A stretch of 64,000 nt of DNA. Source: Bacteroidota bacterium (GTDB lineage: Bacteria > Bacteroidota > Bacteroidia > Chitinophagales > LD1). The notes beneath the pieces are model-generated. The model made no database searches and had not been told where the DNA came from. It saw only the letters and a list, made by a program, of their open reading frames with translations. Shown one piece after another: positions 37,939 to 47,532 of this stretch. A program made the position numbers and the translations under genes. Position 1 is the stretch's first letter. Each line of letters starts with the position of its first letter. The stretch covers positions 305,845 to 369,844 of the forward strand of contig JADKJG010000003.1 in NCBI GenBank assembly GCA_016722375.1, written 5' to 3'.

Positions 37939-39237
37939 GTGAACGTATTGATTCTGGCCTACGATTTCCCTCCACTCATCTCCATCAGCGGACAACGCCC
38001 CTATGGTTGGTATAAGTACTTGCCAGATTCAAACATCTCCGTCACGGTCATCACAAGGCACTGGAGTGAAAATTGTCATGTGCCCATAGATTATGTGCAA
38101 CCAACTTCGCAGGAAGTATTACGGGAAACCGATGGAAAAGGCAACTTAATAATCCGAGTTCCCTTTGCTCCAAATTTACGAGATCGTTTTTTGGTAAAGT
38201 TCGGGTTTGAGCGATTTGCGTTTGTAAGGAGATTTCTAACGCTCATTTATTCATTTCTCCAATTTCTGTCTTTAGCATTTGATCCTAAACGAAATATTTA
38301 CAAACAGGCTGAGCTGCATATCAAAGCAAACCCTCCAGATTTAATTATTGCCACCGGTGAACCATTTATATTGTTCAAGTATGGTTATTTGCTCTCCTCG
38401 AAATACAAAATTCCTTGGATCAGCGATTACCGGGATCCGTGGACGAGCAATCAGGGTCAGTATCAGCGAAACACACTGCAAAAAATACAAAACTGGTTCT
38501 ACAAAAAATTAGAAGAGAAGTATGTTTCTAATGCCGCGTTTATTACGACAGCCGCACCGTCTTATGTAAAAAAGTTCTTGGAAATTCATCCGGAGAAGGA
38601 GATGCACGTTGTATATAATGGCTTTGATGAGGAACATTTTAAGAACGTAGAAGATATCGTTCCAATCAAAAATAAGTTCATCATCACCTACACCGGAATC
38701 ATATATCCCCACCAAAATGTAGAAATGTTTCTTGATGGATTGGATGATTTTATTCGTCAAGAGAAAATAACAAAAGACCAACTGGAGGTTCGTTTCTATG
38801 GACTTGAATTGTGGGCAGACGCCATCAGAAGAATGAATGAATACAAGCCATATCTGCGAGATTATATTTCGATACACTCTAAGGTTCCTTATGCGGATAT
38901 GGTGAAGAAACTACGCGAATCTCATTTGTTGTTATTGCTTTCCAAACTTGGAGTGGAATGGCTAAATGCTAAGATATTTGATTACCTCGCGGCACAACGC
39001 AAAATACTTTTAGTGGAGAATGATCAAGGTATATTGGAACAACTATTACGCGAAACCGGAGGCGGTTTTGCGGCAAACAGTTCAAACGATGTGCTTAAAG
39101 TACTTCGTAGCGAATATCGGGCATTCTTAGATGGAGAATCGGCTGCCGCTACATCCAATGATAGATATAAAACCTTCTCGCGAAAAAAACAAGCCCAGCT
39201 ATTTGCCGAATTATTGCATCAAAAGTTTAGTGCGTAA
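37939..39237 (+). CDS. Glycosyltransferase (GT4-like)
   Basis: A 432-residue GT-B type enzyme with a GTG start at 37939 that leads directly into NVLILAYDFPPLISISGQRP, a characteristic N-terminus. Further signs: PPDLIIATGEPF, ISDYRDPWTS, a link region VVYNGFDEEHF, and the C-terminal half FIITYTGIIYPHQNVEMFLDGL and SLLLLL-like strand before GVEWLNAKIFDYLAA. It probably adds a sugar in the same surface-glycan pathway as the genes at 25792-35641. The final stop overlaps the mnmE start by one base (TAATG), so the two are co-translated although unrelated in function. Confidence 0.8.
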   Translation: MNVLILAYDFPPLISISGQRPYGWYKYLPDSNISVTVITRHWSENCHVPIDYVQPTSQEVLRETDGKGNLIIRVPFAPNLRDRFLVKFGFERFAFVRRFLTLIYSFLQFLSLAFDPKRNIYKQAELHIKANPPDLIIATGEPFILFKYGYLLSSKYKIPWISDYRDPWTSNQGQYQRNTLQKIQNWFYKKLEEKYVSNAAFITTAAPSYVKKFLEIHPEKEMHVVYNGFDEEHFKNVEDIVPIKNKFIITYTGIIYPHQNVEMFLDGLDDFIRQEKITKDQLEVRFYGLELWADAIRRMNEYKPYLRDYISIHSKVPYADMVKKLRESHLLLLLSKLGVEWLNAKIFDYLAAQRKILLVENDQGILEQLLRETGGGFAANSSNDVLKVLRSEYRAFLDGESAAATSNDRYKTFSRKKQAQLFAELLHQKFSA

Positions 39238-40661
39238 TGGATGGGTTTATAGGTGATACTATTGCAGCATTAGCTACTCCTCAAGGTGCTGGAGCGATTG
39301 CCGTGATTCGTTTATCCGGTCCCGGAGCTATCAGTATTACCAACAAAGTTTTTAAAGGGAAGGATTTATCCAAACAGCCTTCGCATACCATTCACTACGG
39401 CCATATCATGGACGGCGATAAAGAAGTGGATGAAGTGATGGTCAGCCTGTTTCGCGCACCCAAAAGTTTTACGACAGAAGATGTAGTCGAGATTTCGTGT
39501 CACGGCTCTCCATTTGTGGCTGAACAAATTCTGCGTTTGCTAATTCAGCAGGGTGCACGTGCAGCTAAGCCTGGCGAATTTACCTTGCGCGCTTTTATGA
39601 ATGGTCGGATAGATTTGTCGCAGGCAGAGGCGGTGGCTGATTTGATTGCCTCCGAATCTTCGGCGGCGCAGGAACTGGCCTTGAAGCAGATGCGCGGTGG
39701 AGTTTCATCCGAAATAAAAACGCTGCGCCAGGAACTGGTACACTTTGCTTCGCTCCTCGAATTAGAATTGGATTTTGGTGAGGAGGACGTAGAGTTCGCC
39801 GACCGGAAAAAATTAGTGGCACTGACAGATGCCCTTCAGGCACAACTGAAACCGCTGATAGAATCTTTCCAATTGGGTAATGTCATTAAGCAGGGAATCA
39901 ACACCGTGATTGTCGGCAGGCCGAATGCCGGAAAATCAACTTTACTTAACCTACTGCTCAATGAAGAAAGAGCCATCGTTTCTGAAATTCCAGGTACTAC
40001 ACGCGATACGATTGAGGAGGTCATCAACATCGAAGGCATCCGGTTCCGGTTTATGGATACCGCAGGAATCAGAAACACGACTGATGTAGTAGAGAAGATA
40101 GGCGTGGAAAGAACGATGGAAAAGCTGAAGCAATCTTCCGTCTATCTCTATCTCTTTGATGTGAACACAACGAAGCCCAAAGAGTTGTTGCAGGACTTGC
40201 ACCATCTGGGTCTTCTTGGTTTCAAGGGAATGATTATTGGAAACAAAATTGACAAAGCCCATTGGCAAAACACCGCTCCTTTCTATAGAGTTCTGGATAT
40301 TTACAAAACAAATGTCTGTTCTCCAGAGGCTGCCCTCGCCTTTCCGGGACTACTTTATATTTCTTCTCAAACACATTTTAATCTCTCGCTGCTGAAAGAA
40401 AAACTCTACCGGTTGGTGATGAAAAATTCCTCGCTCGCCGCACAATCCACCGTGATTACAAATCTGAGGCATCATCAAGCGCTGGTGCGCGCCAAGGATG
40501 CACTGGACGAAGTGAAAGCCGGAATTGAAAAACAGATCAGCACGGACCTGATTGCACTGGAAGTGAAGCAAGCACTTCAATACCTAGGTGAAATCACCGG
40601 CGAGGTGACGAACGATGAAATACTCGGAAATATCTTTTCTAAATTTTGTATTGGAAAGTAA
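39237..40661 (+). CDS. mnmE: tRNA uridine-5-carboxymethylaminomethyl modification GTPase
   Basis: A 474-residue cytoplasmic GTPase that, with MnmG, modifies U34 of certain tRNAs. The N-terminal folate-binding domain (about 1-120) opens with DTIAALATPQGAGAIAVIRL and contains CHGSPFVAEQIL. The central helical domain surrounds the G domain (about 216-375): G1 GRPNAGKST, G3 DTAGIRNT, G4 NKID. The C-terminus ends in the signature FCIGK with the conserved Cys. Length and motifs are complete. No mnmG is in the window. Confidence 0.95.
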   Translation: MDGFIGDTIAALATPQGAGAIAVIRLSGPGAISITNKVFKGKDLSKQPSHTIHYGHIMDGDKEVDEVMVSLFRAPKSFTTEDVVEISCHGSPFVAEQILRLLIQQGARAAKPGEFTLRAFMNGRIDLSQAEAVADLIASESSAAQELALKQMRGGVSSEIKTLRQELVHFASLLELELDFGEEDVEFADRKKLVALTDALQAQLKPLIESFQLGNVIKQGINTVIVGRPNAGKSTLLNLLLNEERAIVSEIPGTTRDTIEEVINIEGIRFRFMDTAGIRNTTDVVEKIGVERTMEKLKQSSVYLYLFDVNTTKPKELLQDLHHLGLLGFKGMIIGNKIDKAHWQNTAPFYRVLDIYKTNVCSPEAALAFPGLLYISSQTHFNLSLLKEKLYRLVMKNSSLAAQSTVITNLRHHQALVRAKDALDEVKAGIEKQISTDLIALEVKQALQYLGEITGEVTNDEILGNIFSKFCIGK

Positions 40662-40864
40662 TCAAGAAAAGGCATGAATGAGGTAAAGAAGGGATAAAGA
40701 TAGAAGGTATTAGGTCTATTGAATGTAATTTTTAAACCCCAGCGACGCACTTATAATCCGCACTTTCATTTGGTTGTTTAGACCAAAGAGGCAGTAGAAT
40801 TGATAGTCAAAGAATGGCTGGTGCAGAGTAATATTGAAACCTGTTTAAAGTAGGTATGGCTACC

Positions 40865-40931
40865 TTAACTACAAATTAATATAATTAACTTTACGCCGAT
40901 TGGGTTAACTATGGTTATTTGTAGTTAACTA
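40865..40931. promoter_or_regulatory. Operator-like cluster of TTAACTA repeats before the Fic gene
   Basis: TTAACTACAAAT (40865-40876) and ATTTGTAGTTAA (40917-40928) are a perfect 12-bp inverted repeat; GTTAACTA (40904-40911) and TAGTTAAC (40922-40929) form another. TTAACTA occurs on both strands at least four times within 67 bases, ending 23 bases before the Fic start. This looks like a regulator-binding region, perhaps for the winged-helix end of the Fic protein itself. The rest of 40662-40953 shows nothing. Confidence 0.6.
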
Positions 40932-40953
40932 AACTTGTTAAATCATCTACTCA

Positions 40954-42098
40954 ATGAATATCAGTGAATTTAAGTCTGGAAACTTGAGGAAAACCAACGG
41001 TTATGATGCTTTTCAGCCAAACAAGATGGATACTACCTATGAATGGACAGATAGGGAATTGACCTCTTTACAGGAACAAGCAAGTATTAGGTTAGGTGAG
41101 TTAAATGCCTTTGCCCACTTAGTGCCAAACATTGACCATTTCATACGGATGCACGTAGTAAAAGAAGCGAACCTAAGTAGCCGCATAGATGAACACAGAC
41201 AAATATGGAGGAAGCTATGCTACGCGAACAGGACGTGCAGCCTGAAAAGCGTGACGATTGGCGAGAGGTGAACAACTATATAACTGCTATGAATAAAACC
41301 GTAGAGGCGCTCGCACGGTTGCCACTAAGTTCTCGATTATTACGTGATGCGCATAACACATTGCTTACGGGAGTAAGAGGGGAACACAAGCTCCCCGGCA
41401 ACTTTCGCAGCAGTCAAAACTGGATAGGTGGGGCTACACTGCACGATGCTGTTTTTATACCTCCAGTATTTCAGGAAGTAGAGCCACTTATGGGTGACTT
41501 AGAGAACTTTATACACCGTTATGATAATGGACTTACCCATGTTATGCGTATCGCATTAGCACACTATCAGTTTGAAACGATACACCCATTTTTGGATGGC
41601 AACGGGCGCATAGGGCGACTACTGATAACAATGTATTTTGTAGAAACCGGAATATTAGACAAACCAGTGCTTTACCTTTCAGCCTTCTTCGAAAAAAACA
41701 AACAACTTTATTATGACAATTTAATGCGCGTTCGTACCCATAACGATTTATTGCGTTGGCTGAAGTTCTTTTTGGTCGGCATAATTGAAACCGCTAAACA
41801 GGCCATTGAAGGACTAAAGAAGATATTGAAGCTAAAAACCGAATGTGAAGAGAAGCGGATATATAGTTTAGGCAAAAAGACAGTAAAGGCCAAAATGTTG
41901 CTGGATGCGCTGTATAGCAAACCAATAATGTATGCAGAGGAGGTTGTGGCCGCTACCCAACTTTCTAAAGTATCGGCATACAAATTGATTGATGATTTTA
42001 TCCGCCTCGGTATTTTAACAGAGACTACAGGATATAAGCGCAACAGGTTATTTGTATTCAAAGAATACTATGAAATATTTGAGCAGCCTGCTGGTTAG
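40954..42098 (+). CDS. Fic family AMP-transferase-like protein (one frameshift in the inhibitory motif)
   Basis: About 380 residues in two frames. The first frame (ATG 40954) ends in a helix reading VKEANLSSRID, where class II Fic proteins carry the autoinhibitory (S/T)xxxE(G/N). One missing base at 41187-41193 throws the frame; in the second frame the protein continues as TQTN-MEEAML and on to LPGNFRSSQNWIGG, the Fic active-site loop HPFLDGNGRIGRL and a C-terminal winged-helix region (VVAATQLSKVSAYKLIDDFIRLG). The second frame also has its own ATG at 41205, which could make an uninhibited Fic protein. Fic enzymes usually transfer AMP from ATP to target proteins. It is a single gene with an operator-like upstream region. 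Confidence 0.75.
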
Positions 42099-42241
42099 CC
42101 AAAAGCCGCAAATCGGGTTTAGTTATACCCCATTTGTACCTTAAAAAATAAGATTCCGAATCCCTGTCTGTCCTACGTCTGTCATTGTTAATTACTTTTT
42201 GTATCGGAAAATAAATTCAACAACCTATTACCTTTGTTGCG

Positions 42242-43282
42242 ATGAAACAAGTTCTGATTTCTTTATTCTTTATTCTTTTTCTTTCTCCAATATGCTTTGG
42301 CCAATCTCCCGATGCGGAGGGAAGCCTCGTGAAATGGATGAGCATTACAGAGGCGATGCAGAAGAATGAAGCACAGCCCCGCCCTATCTTGATAGACTTC
42401 TATACCCACTGGTGCGGCTGGTGCAAGCAGATGATGCGGACCACTTATGCAAACCCAGACTTGGCGGGATACATCAATACCAATTTTTATCCCGTAAAAT
42501 TTGATGCAGAAGGAAAAGACACGGTGGAATATCTCGGTCAAAAATACATGCCTACTTCCAACGAAACCCGAACAACGCATCCGCTGGCCTTGAAACTTTT
42601 GCAAGGGAAATTAATGTATCCCACCACGCTGTTTCTTCATGGTTTCGATAAACAGAAAAACGAATTTTCGCTCAGCATGTTGGCACAAGGATATCTCGAT
42701 GAAAAGAAAATTCAGCCTATGTTGATTTTTACGCTGGAAAACGCTTTTCGCAATTCCAACTTTGATGATTTCCGCAAAGAGTATGAAGCGGCATTTGAGG
42801 ACGAACAGATAGAGGCGCGGATGAAAGACGTGGACTGGCTAAAGCCCGCTGCTTTTTTTACTCCGACGATGAAAGACTCCTTAGATAAAAAAACGCTGGT
42901 GTTGATTGCTACCGACTGGTGCAATACCTGCCGCGTGATGCAGCGCGCCAGTTTCAGCGATTCTTTGGTGGCGGCCTATTTGAACAAGAAATTTAATCTG
43001 GTTCAATTCAATCCACAGACCACCGAAAAACTTTATTTCCGAAAACAGGAATTTGTCAATACACAATCGGCGCAGGCTCCTTTTCATCAACTGGCGACTG
43101 CGCTCGGGCGCAATTCGCTTACGCTGCCTTCCATTATTTTGCTGGATGAAAAATTGAATGTGCTGGATGTGATTCCTTTCTTTTTGCCGCCGCGCAGCTT
43201 GCTTCAAATCGCCACCTACTATGGTGATGATTTTTTCCGCCATCATACTTGGAATGAGTTTGTGGCAGGCCGAAAAAACTAA
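42242..43282 (+). CDS. Exported protein with two thioredoxin-like domains
   Basis: A 346-residue periplasmic protein. Signal peptide 1-20 (ending CFGQ). The first thioredoxin fold (about 30-165) has active site WCGWCK after ILIDFYTH and a cis-Pro YPTTLFLH. The second (about 205-335) has WCNTC after TLVLIATD and LPSIILLD. Both CxxC pairs are intact, so both halves may be redox-active, with different CGWC and CNTC chemistry. A TACCTTTG element ends five bases before the ATG, too close for an ordinary leader, so its role as a promoter is doubtful. The role is probably disulphide reduction or thiol repair in the envelope; the target is unknown. Confidence 0.8.
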   Translation: MKQVLISLFFILFLSPICFGQSPDAEGSLVKWMSITEAMQKNEAQPRPILIDFYTHWCGWCKQMMRTTYANPDLAGYINTNFYPVKFDAEGKDTVEYLGQKYMPTSNETRTTHPLALKLLQGKLMYPTTLFLHGFDKQKNEFSLSMLAQGYLDEKKIQPMLIFTLENAFRNSNFDDFRKEYEAAFEDEQIEARMKDVDWLKPAAFFTPTMKDSLDKKTLVLIATDWCNTCRVMQRASFSDSLVAAYLNKKFNLVQFNPQTTEKLYFRKQEFVNTQSAQAPFHQLATALGRNSLTLPSIILLDEKLNVLDVIPFFLPPRSLLQIATYYGDDFFRHHTWNEFVAGRKN

Positions 43283-43300
43283 TAGCCTTATTATCAAAAT

Positions 43301-43333
43301 AAAAAAAAGCCCGAAGGATTTATCCTTCGAGCT
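43301..43333 (-). terminator. Intrinsic terminator for the leftward gene at 43355
   Basis: A hairpin CGAAGGAT / ATCCTTCG with outer AGC/GCT pairs; on the minus strand it is followed by eight T. It ends 22 bases beyond the stop of the leftward gene. Confidence 0.8.
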
Positions 43334-43354
43334 ACCTTGATCCTATCTTCTTGT

Positions 43355-44317
43355 TTATACTAAAGGCAACCTGACCGTCAGCCTTGCGCCCGTTCCTTTG
43401 TTCACATCCTTTTCGCCCGATTGGGTTTGGCGGCCTGCCAAAGAAACCGACCAGAGATAGACTGCGGGGTCTATGCTTCCGAAAGTGACAGAACCGTCCA
43501 CACCAACCGTAGCGGTGCTTAGCGCATTAGTGCCCTTCTTTTTGATAGCGACCTCGGCGCCCACCGCCGGAGCATCCAATTCATCAAACGATACGGTGAC
43601 CTTCAAACTGGCGCTGCTCGGAGGCGACACCATTTCTCTGATGGTTTCCCAAACAAAAAACTGAGCCTCGGCAGCCGAGTTGCGAAACTTGGCTTGCCCA
43701 TCCGAGCAAAGCACCATCGCATAGTCTTTATAAACCGCATTGTTCGCCGTTACTTTATTCATCGTGGCGACTTTGGTTTGGCGGGCAGGCATAAAGAGAT
43801 CATACTTATCATTCCATGCGTTATAATCGGTCAAATATTGACCCGGAAAACCAGCCGGCATGTTCAGTCCGCCCATATCCAATTCTGCGGAATGGTCTGT
43901 CATAAACTGCATGGCATCGAGGTGCATGGCTTTGGCCTGCTCCCAGTTAAAGTCTGCTGCCTTTTCATAATAAAGCGAACCCGCCGCTTCCAGTTTTGGT
44001 TTTTGAATGTCTTTAGAAAAAGCTTCGGCAATATAGCGCTTCAAATCCTGCCAGTTGTTGCAGCAAGTTTTGTTTAGAGGAATCATTTCGAGGCGAAGAG
44101 TCTCGGACAATTCGCCGCGCTCTTCGTCGGAAGGCAAGGCTTGGGCTGCCGTTATCGCGGCCTCAAAGTCATCGCCCCAAGTAGGGGTGTATTTGCCCTT
44201 GAAGGCTTGAAGTGCCGCTTGATTGGCGCGGTAGTTGGCTAATAAAATAGTACAGATTTCGTAAAATTCGGCTTGGGTACAATTGTACTCTGCCTGTGGA
44301 ATGTGGAATACGCCCAT
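43355..44317 (-). CDS. Hypothetical protein: helical domain plus carboxypeptidase-regulatory-like domain
   Basis: A 320-residue protein of unrecognised family, without signal peptide. Residues about 1-120 are helical (CTQAEFYEICTILLANYRANQ) and contain CCNNW. Residues about 125-235 continue with helices and QTKVATMNKVTANNAVY. Residues about 240-320 look like a carboxypeptidase regulatory/transthyretin-like sandwich: LKVTVSFDELDAPAVGAEVAI, then GVDGSVTFGSIDPAVYLWSV, as in many Bacteroidota proteins of unknown role. The head-plus-sandwich plan resembles the FN3 protein at 2528. It is monocistronic, with a terminator at its 3' end. Confidence 0.7.
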   Translation of the reverse strand: MGVFHIPQAEYNCTQAEFYEICTILLANYRANQAALQAFKGKYTPTWGDDFEAAITAAQALPSDEERGELSETLRLEMIPLNKTCCNNWQDLKRYIAEAFSKDIQKPKLEAAGSLYYEKAADFNWEQAKAMHLDAMQFMTDHSAELDMGGLNMPAGFPGQYLTDYNAWNDKYDLFMPARQTKVATMNKVTANNAVYKDYAMVLCSDGQAKFRNSAAEAQFFVWETIREMVSPPSSASLKVTVSFDELDAPAVGAEVAIKKKGTNALSTATVGVDGSVTFGSIDPAVYLWSVSLAGRQTQSGEKDVNKGTGARLTVRLPLV

Positions 44318-44436
44318 AAGTATAATTTTTTAGGTTAATAATAGAACGAAGGAAAACAAAAGCTAATTACTGTACAAATATCATTTGATAGTTTTTGAGG
44401 AGGGGAAGGGTCAGAAAAACTTTTTACTTTGCCTTC

Positions 44437-47400
44437 ATGCAAACCACCTTTGAAGAAGCCTATACAAAAGTCAAAGTCTTAGCAGAAAATTTTCAGCTAC
44501 ACAGCAACCGCTTCTTGCGCCCCGATTATAAAGAGCATGAAGTGCGCGAAGATTTTATCAATCCCTTCTTTGAAGCCCTCGGTTGGGACGTAAGCCACAA
44601 GCATCAACGCGACCCCTTTCGGCAGGAAGTGAAAGGCGAGAAAACCGAAAAAGAAGGAAGAGTGGACTATTCTTTTTTCAAAGCACCCGATTTTAAAAAC
44701 CCTGTGTTTTTTGTAGAGGCAAAAAAACCTTCGGTGGATATTAAAAATGAACTCCACTATCTGCAAACTATTAAATATGCCTGGAACGCCGGGCTGCCTG
44801 TTTCTATTCTTACCGACTTTCAACAGTTGCACATTCTCGATTGCCGCAGCAAAGCAAAGGCGGGTAATGGTTCGGCTTTTATTGGCGACCATAAAGAGTA
44901 TGTCTTCACCGATTATCTGGATGAAAAGAAGTTTGCCGAAATCTACTACACCTTCAGCCGCGAGGCTTTAGAGCAAGGCAACCTCGAAACCTACATCGGC
45001 CAACTGCGCAAACCCAAAGGCAAAGCCGTACAAACCGGTTTGTTCAAAGGCGCTTACCGCCCGGTAGATGAAGACTTCTTGGCTTACATAGATGACCTTC
45101 GTGAAGAACTGGCCAAAGCACTGAAGAAGAACAACGAAGAACTGGAAAGCGAAGAACTGACCGAAGCCACACAGCGAATCATTGACCGGCTGGTGTTCAT
45201 CCGCTTTTTGGAAGACAAAGAAATTCTCGATGATTATTTAGTAGATAAGTTTGGAGAGAAAGGAAGCTCCTGGGCCGATTTCATTTCCACTTGCTTGCGC
45301 CTCAACACCGAATACAATGGCGTGGTTTTCAAAAAACATTTCATTGATGAAAAAAGTTTTGATGGGCCCGACGAAAAAATGTTTCGCGACATCTGCCAAG
45401 GCATCTGCCACCGCAACACCGACTACAACTTTCGCTACATCCCCATCCACATTCTGGGCAGCATCTATGAACGCTTTTTGGGTAAGGTGGTTCATGCCAC
45501 CGACAAGCGCGTAAAGATTGAAGAGAAACCCGAGGTGCGCAAAGCGGGTGGCGTTTACTACACCCCCAAATACATTGTTGAATATATAGTAGATAACACC
45601 GTAGGTAAAATCATTGGCAGTTCTCCCTCCCCTTCGGGGAGGGCTGGGCTGGGGCTTTCACCAAAAGAAATTTCCAAGCTCCGTTTTGCCGACATTGCCT
45701 GTGGCTCGGGCAGTTTTTTGATTTCGGTTTATGAACACCTGCTCGACTATCACACCGTTTATTATAACCAAGCAGAAAACATTGTAGCGGCACAAAAAGA
45801 CGGATGCCGAAAAGATGAAGACGGAGTTTGGCAACTCAGCATCGAGATAAAACAAAATATCCTGCGAAACAATATCTATGGGGTGGATATTGATGCACAA
45901 GCCGTTGAGGTCACTCAACTTTCGCTCTACCTCAAGATGTTGGAAAACGAAAACGTAGTAACCGTAGCCAAACACCTGCAAAAGAAAGGCCGCCTCTTTG
46001 GTGCCGACAAAATCTTACCTGACTTATCTAACAATATCAAATGTGGCAACAGCCTGATTGGCTCCGATATTCTCCACGGGAAACTGTTTGAAGATGCTGA
46101 ACTGAAAAAGCTGAACCCTTTTGATTATGAGGTGGAATTCCCGCATATTTTCAAATCTAAATCAATAACGAAGGCACTAATTACAAAGCATGATTTGGGA
46201 ATTGATGAAACACAAAATGTTGACGAACCTGTTGTAATTTATAATGCAAACGAGAGAGGCGGCTTTGATGCAGTGGTTGGAAATCCACCCTATGGTTTTC
46301 ATCAAATTCATACAGATGCAATTAAGCCATATCTTAAAAATCACTTTGAATCTTCACTTGGTAGCTTTGAGAATTACTTTCTGTTCTACGAAAGATCATT
46401 GAAATTAGTAAGGCCAGAGGGGCTGCATGGATTTATTGCTCCTGTAACATGGCTTACTATCCCTAGTGCAAAATCTTTAAGAAAATTCATTCTGAATAAT
46501 TATTTCATAAAAGAAATTATTTGGTTGCCCGATATGGTTTTTAAAAACGCTCAGGTCAACACACTTATATCAACCATCCAAAGACGCGCTTCAGGTAAGA
46601 CGGTAATTAAAATATACGATACACAAGATCTTAATGAATTGCCACAAATAGAAAATCTAATTGAACAGAAGAAGTTTATTGATTCCGATTACTACATAGG
46701 CATTTTTGAAAATAATATAGATCAAGACTTGTTAGAAAAGATTTTATCTGTTTCACAACCATTAAAAACAATCAGTCGGCCTTGTTCAGGTTATAATCCT
46801 TATGAAGTAGGGTCAGGTAAGGCGCCAAATGGAAAACCACACACCTTAGAAACAGTTAAAACAAAACCTTACCATTCTGAAACAAAGAAAGGTGAAGATT
46901 GGAAACCGGAAATAGTTGGTAGAGACTTAATTCGTTACGGAATTGCAATTACTGAAAAAAGATGGGTTAAATATGGCCCTTGGTTATCAGCTCCTAGGGA
47001 TCCAAATAATTTTATCGGTAAGCGAATTTTAGTTCAAGAAATTACAGGTGGAAAGGAAAGAAGAATAGTAGCAGTTTACTATGATAGGGAGTTATATCAT
47101 AGTAGAGATGTAATTCCAATTAAAATTGAAGATGACAAGGTGAATTCATTATTCATATTGGGGATAATTAACTCCAAACTTTTAACCTGGTATCATCATA
47201 AGAGAAATCCAAAAGCAAAAAAGGGGTTATTTCCAAAAATTCTTGTTAGTGATTTAAAAAACCTTCCCATTAGAATAATTGACATAGAAAATGAAATTAC
47301 GAAAACCCGCCACGACCACATCGTCCGACTGGTAGAGCAAATGCTCTCGGCGAAGAAGAACAGTAGCGAAGCCAAAACGGATAAAGACAAGGAGTTTTAC

Positions 47401-47499
47401 AGCCGCCAGTGCGAAGCCCTCGACAAGCAGATAGACGATGCGGTGTTTGAGTTGTATGGATTGACGGAGGAGGAAAAGCAGGTGGTGTTGAATAGCTAA
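44437..47499 (+). CDS. Single-chain type IIG-like restriction endonuclease/DNA methyltransferase
   Basis: A 1,020-residue enzyme of the Eco57I/TaqI-like class. The ATG at 44437 (MQTTFEEAY) was chosen over an upstream ATG with a basic, atypical extension. The N-terminal PD-(D/E)xK nuclease has GRVDYSFF and FFVEAKKP (Asp and Glu-x-Lys). The helical linker is followed by GGVYYTPKYIVEYIV, the SAM motif DIACGSGSFL, and the N6-adenine motif NPPYGF. The C-terminal third (about 760-1000) is the target recognition domain, with NPYEVGSGKAP, EIVGRDLIRY and HSRDVIPI. Restriction and modification should both reside in this chain. A palindromic G/C-rich element is inserted in frame just before the SAM motif (45622-45658). 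It stands alone, without a partner gene. Confidence 0.85.
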   Translation: MQTTFEEAYTKVKVLAENFQLHSNRFLRPDYKEHEVREDFINPFFEALGWDVSHKHQRDPFRQEVKGEKTEKEGRVDYSFFKAPDFKNPVFFVEAKKPSVDIKNELHYLQTIKYAWNAGLPVSILTDFQQLHILDCRSKAKAGNGSAFIGDHKEYVFTDYLDEKKFAEIYYTFSREALEQGNLETYIGQLRKPKGKAVQTGLFKGAYRPVDEDFLAYIDDLREELAKALKKNNEELESEELTEATQRIIDRLVFIRFLEDKEILDDYLVDKFGEKGSSWADFISTCLRLNTEYNGVVFKKHFIDEKSFDGPDEKMFRDICQGICHRNTDYNFRYIPIHILGSIYERFLGKVVHATDKRVKIEEKPEVRKAGGVYYTPKYIVEYIVDNTVGKIIGSSPSPSGRAGLGLSPKEISKLRFADIACGSGSFLISVYEHLLDYHTVYYNQAENIVAAQKDGCRKDEDGVWQLSIEIKQNILRNNIYGVDIDAQAVEVTQLSLYLKMLENENVVTVAKHLQKKGRLFGADKILPDLSNNIKCGNSLIGSDILHGKLFEDAELKKLNPFDYEVEFPHIFKSKSITKALITKHDLGIDETQNVDEPVVIYNANERGGFDAVVGNPPYGFHQIHTDAIKPYLKNHFESSLGSFENYFLFYERSLKLVRPEGLHGFIAPVTWLTIPSAKSLRKFILNNYFIKEIIWLPDMVFKNAQVNTLISTIQRRASGKTVIKIYDTQDLNELPQIENLIEQKKFIDSDYYIGIFENNIDQDLLEKILSVSQPLKTISRPCSGYNPYEVGSGKAPNGKPHTLETVKTKPYHSETKKGEDWKPEIVGRDLIRYGIAITEKRWVKYGPWLSAPRDPNNFIGKRILVQEITGGKERRIVAVYYDRELYHSRDVIPIKIEDDKVNSLFILGIINSKLLTWYHHKRNPKAKKGLFPKILVSDLKNLPIRIIDIENEITKTRHDHIVRLVEQMLSAKKNSSEAKTDKDKEFYSRQCEALDKQIDDAVFELYGLTEEEKQVVLNS
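45622..45658. repeat. REP-like palindromic element inserted in frame in the methylase gene
   Basis: CCCTCCCC-TTC-GGGGAGGG (45625-45643) followed by CTGGGCTGGGGCTTT. It codes for the low-complexity peptide SPSPSGRAGLG between the YTP helix and the SAM motif. Such C/G-rich palindromes with this peptide are common as intergenic repeats in Bacteroidota; here it lies inside a gene and keeps the frame. Confidence 0.75.
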
Positions 47500-47503
47500 A
47501 TAG

Positions 47504-47532
47504 ACTACAAAAGTCTTCAAGACTTTTGTAGT
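47504..47532. repeat. Perfect 29-bp interspersed palindrome
   Basis: ACTACAAAAGTCTT-C-AAGACTTTTGTAGT: 14-bp perfect arms around one base, five bases after the stop of the restriction-modification gene, followed by TTTTC. It may serve as that gene's terminator. Confidence 0.85.

Noticed and set aside
42229..42236. TACCTTTG as promoter of the double-thioredoxin gene
   Set aside because: It matches the -7 consensus but ends five bases before the start codon, leaving no room for a leader, and no -33 box is at the proper distance.
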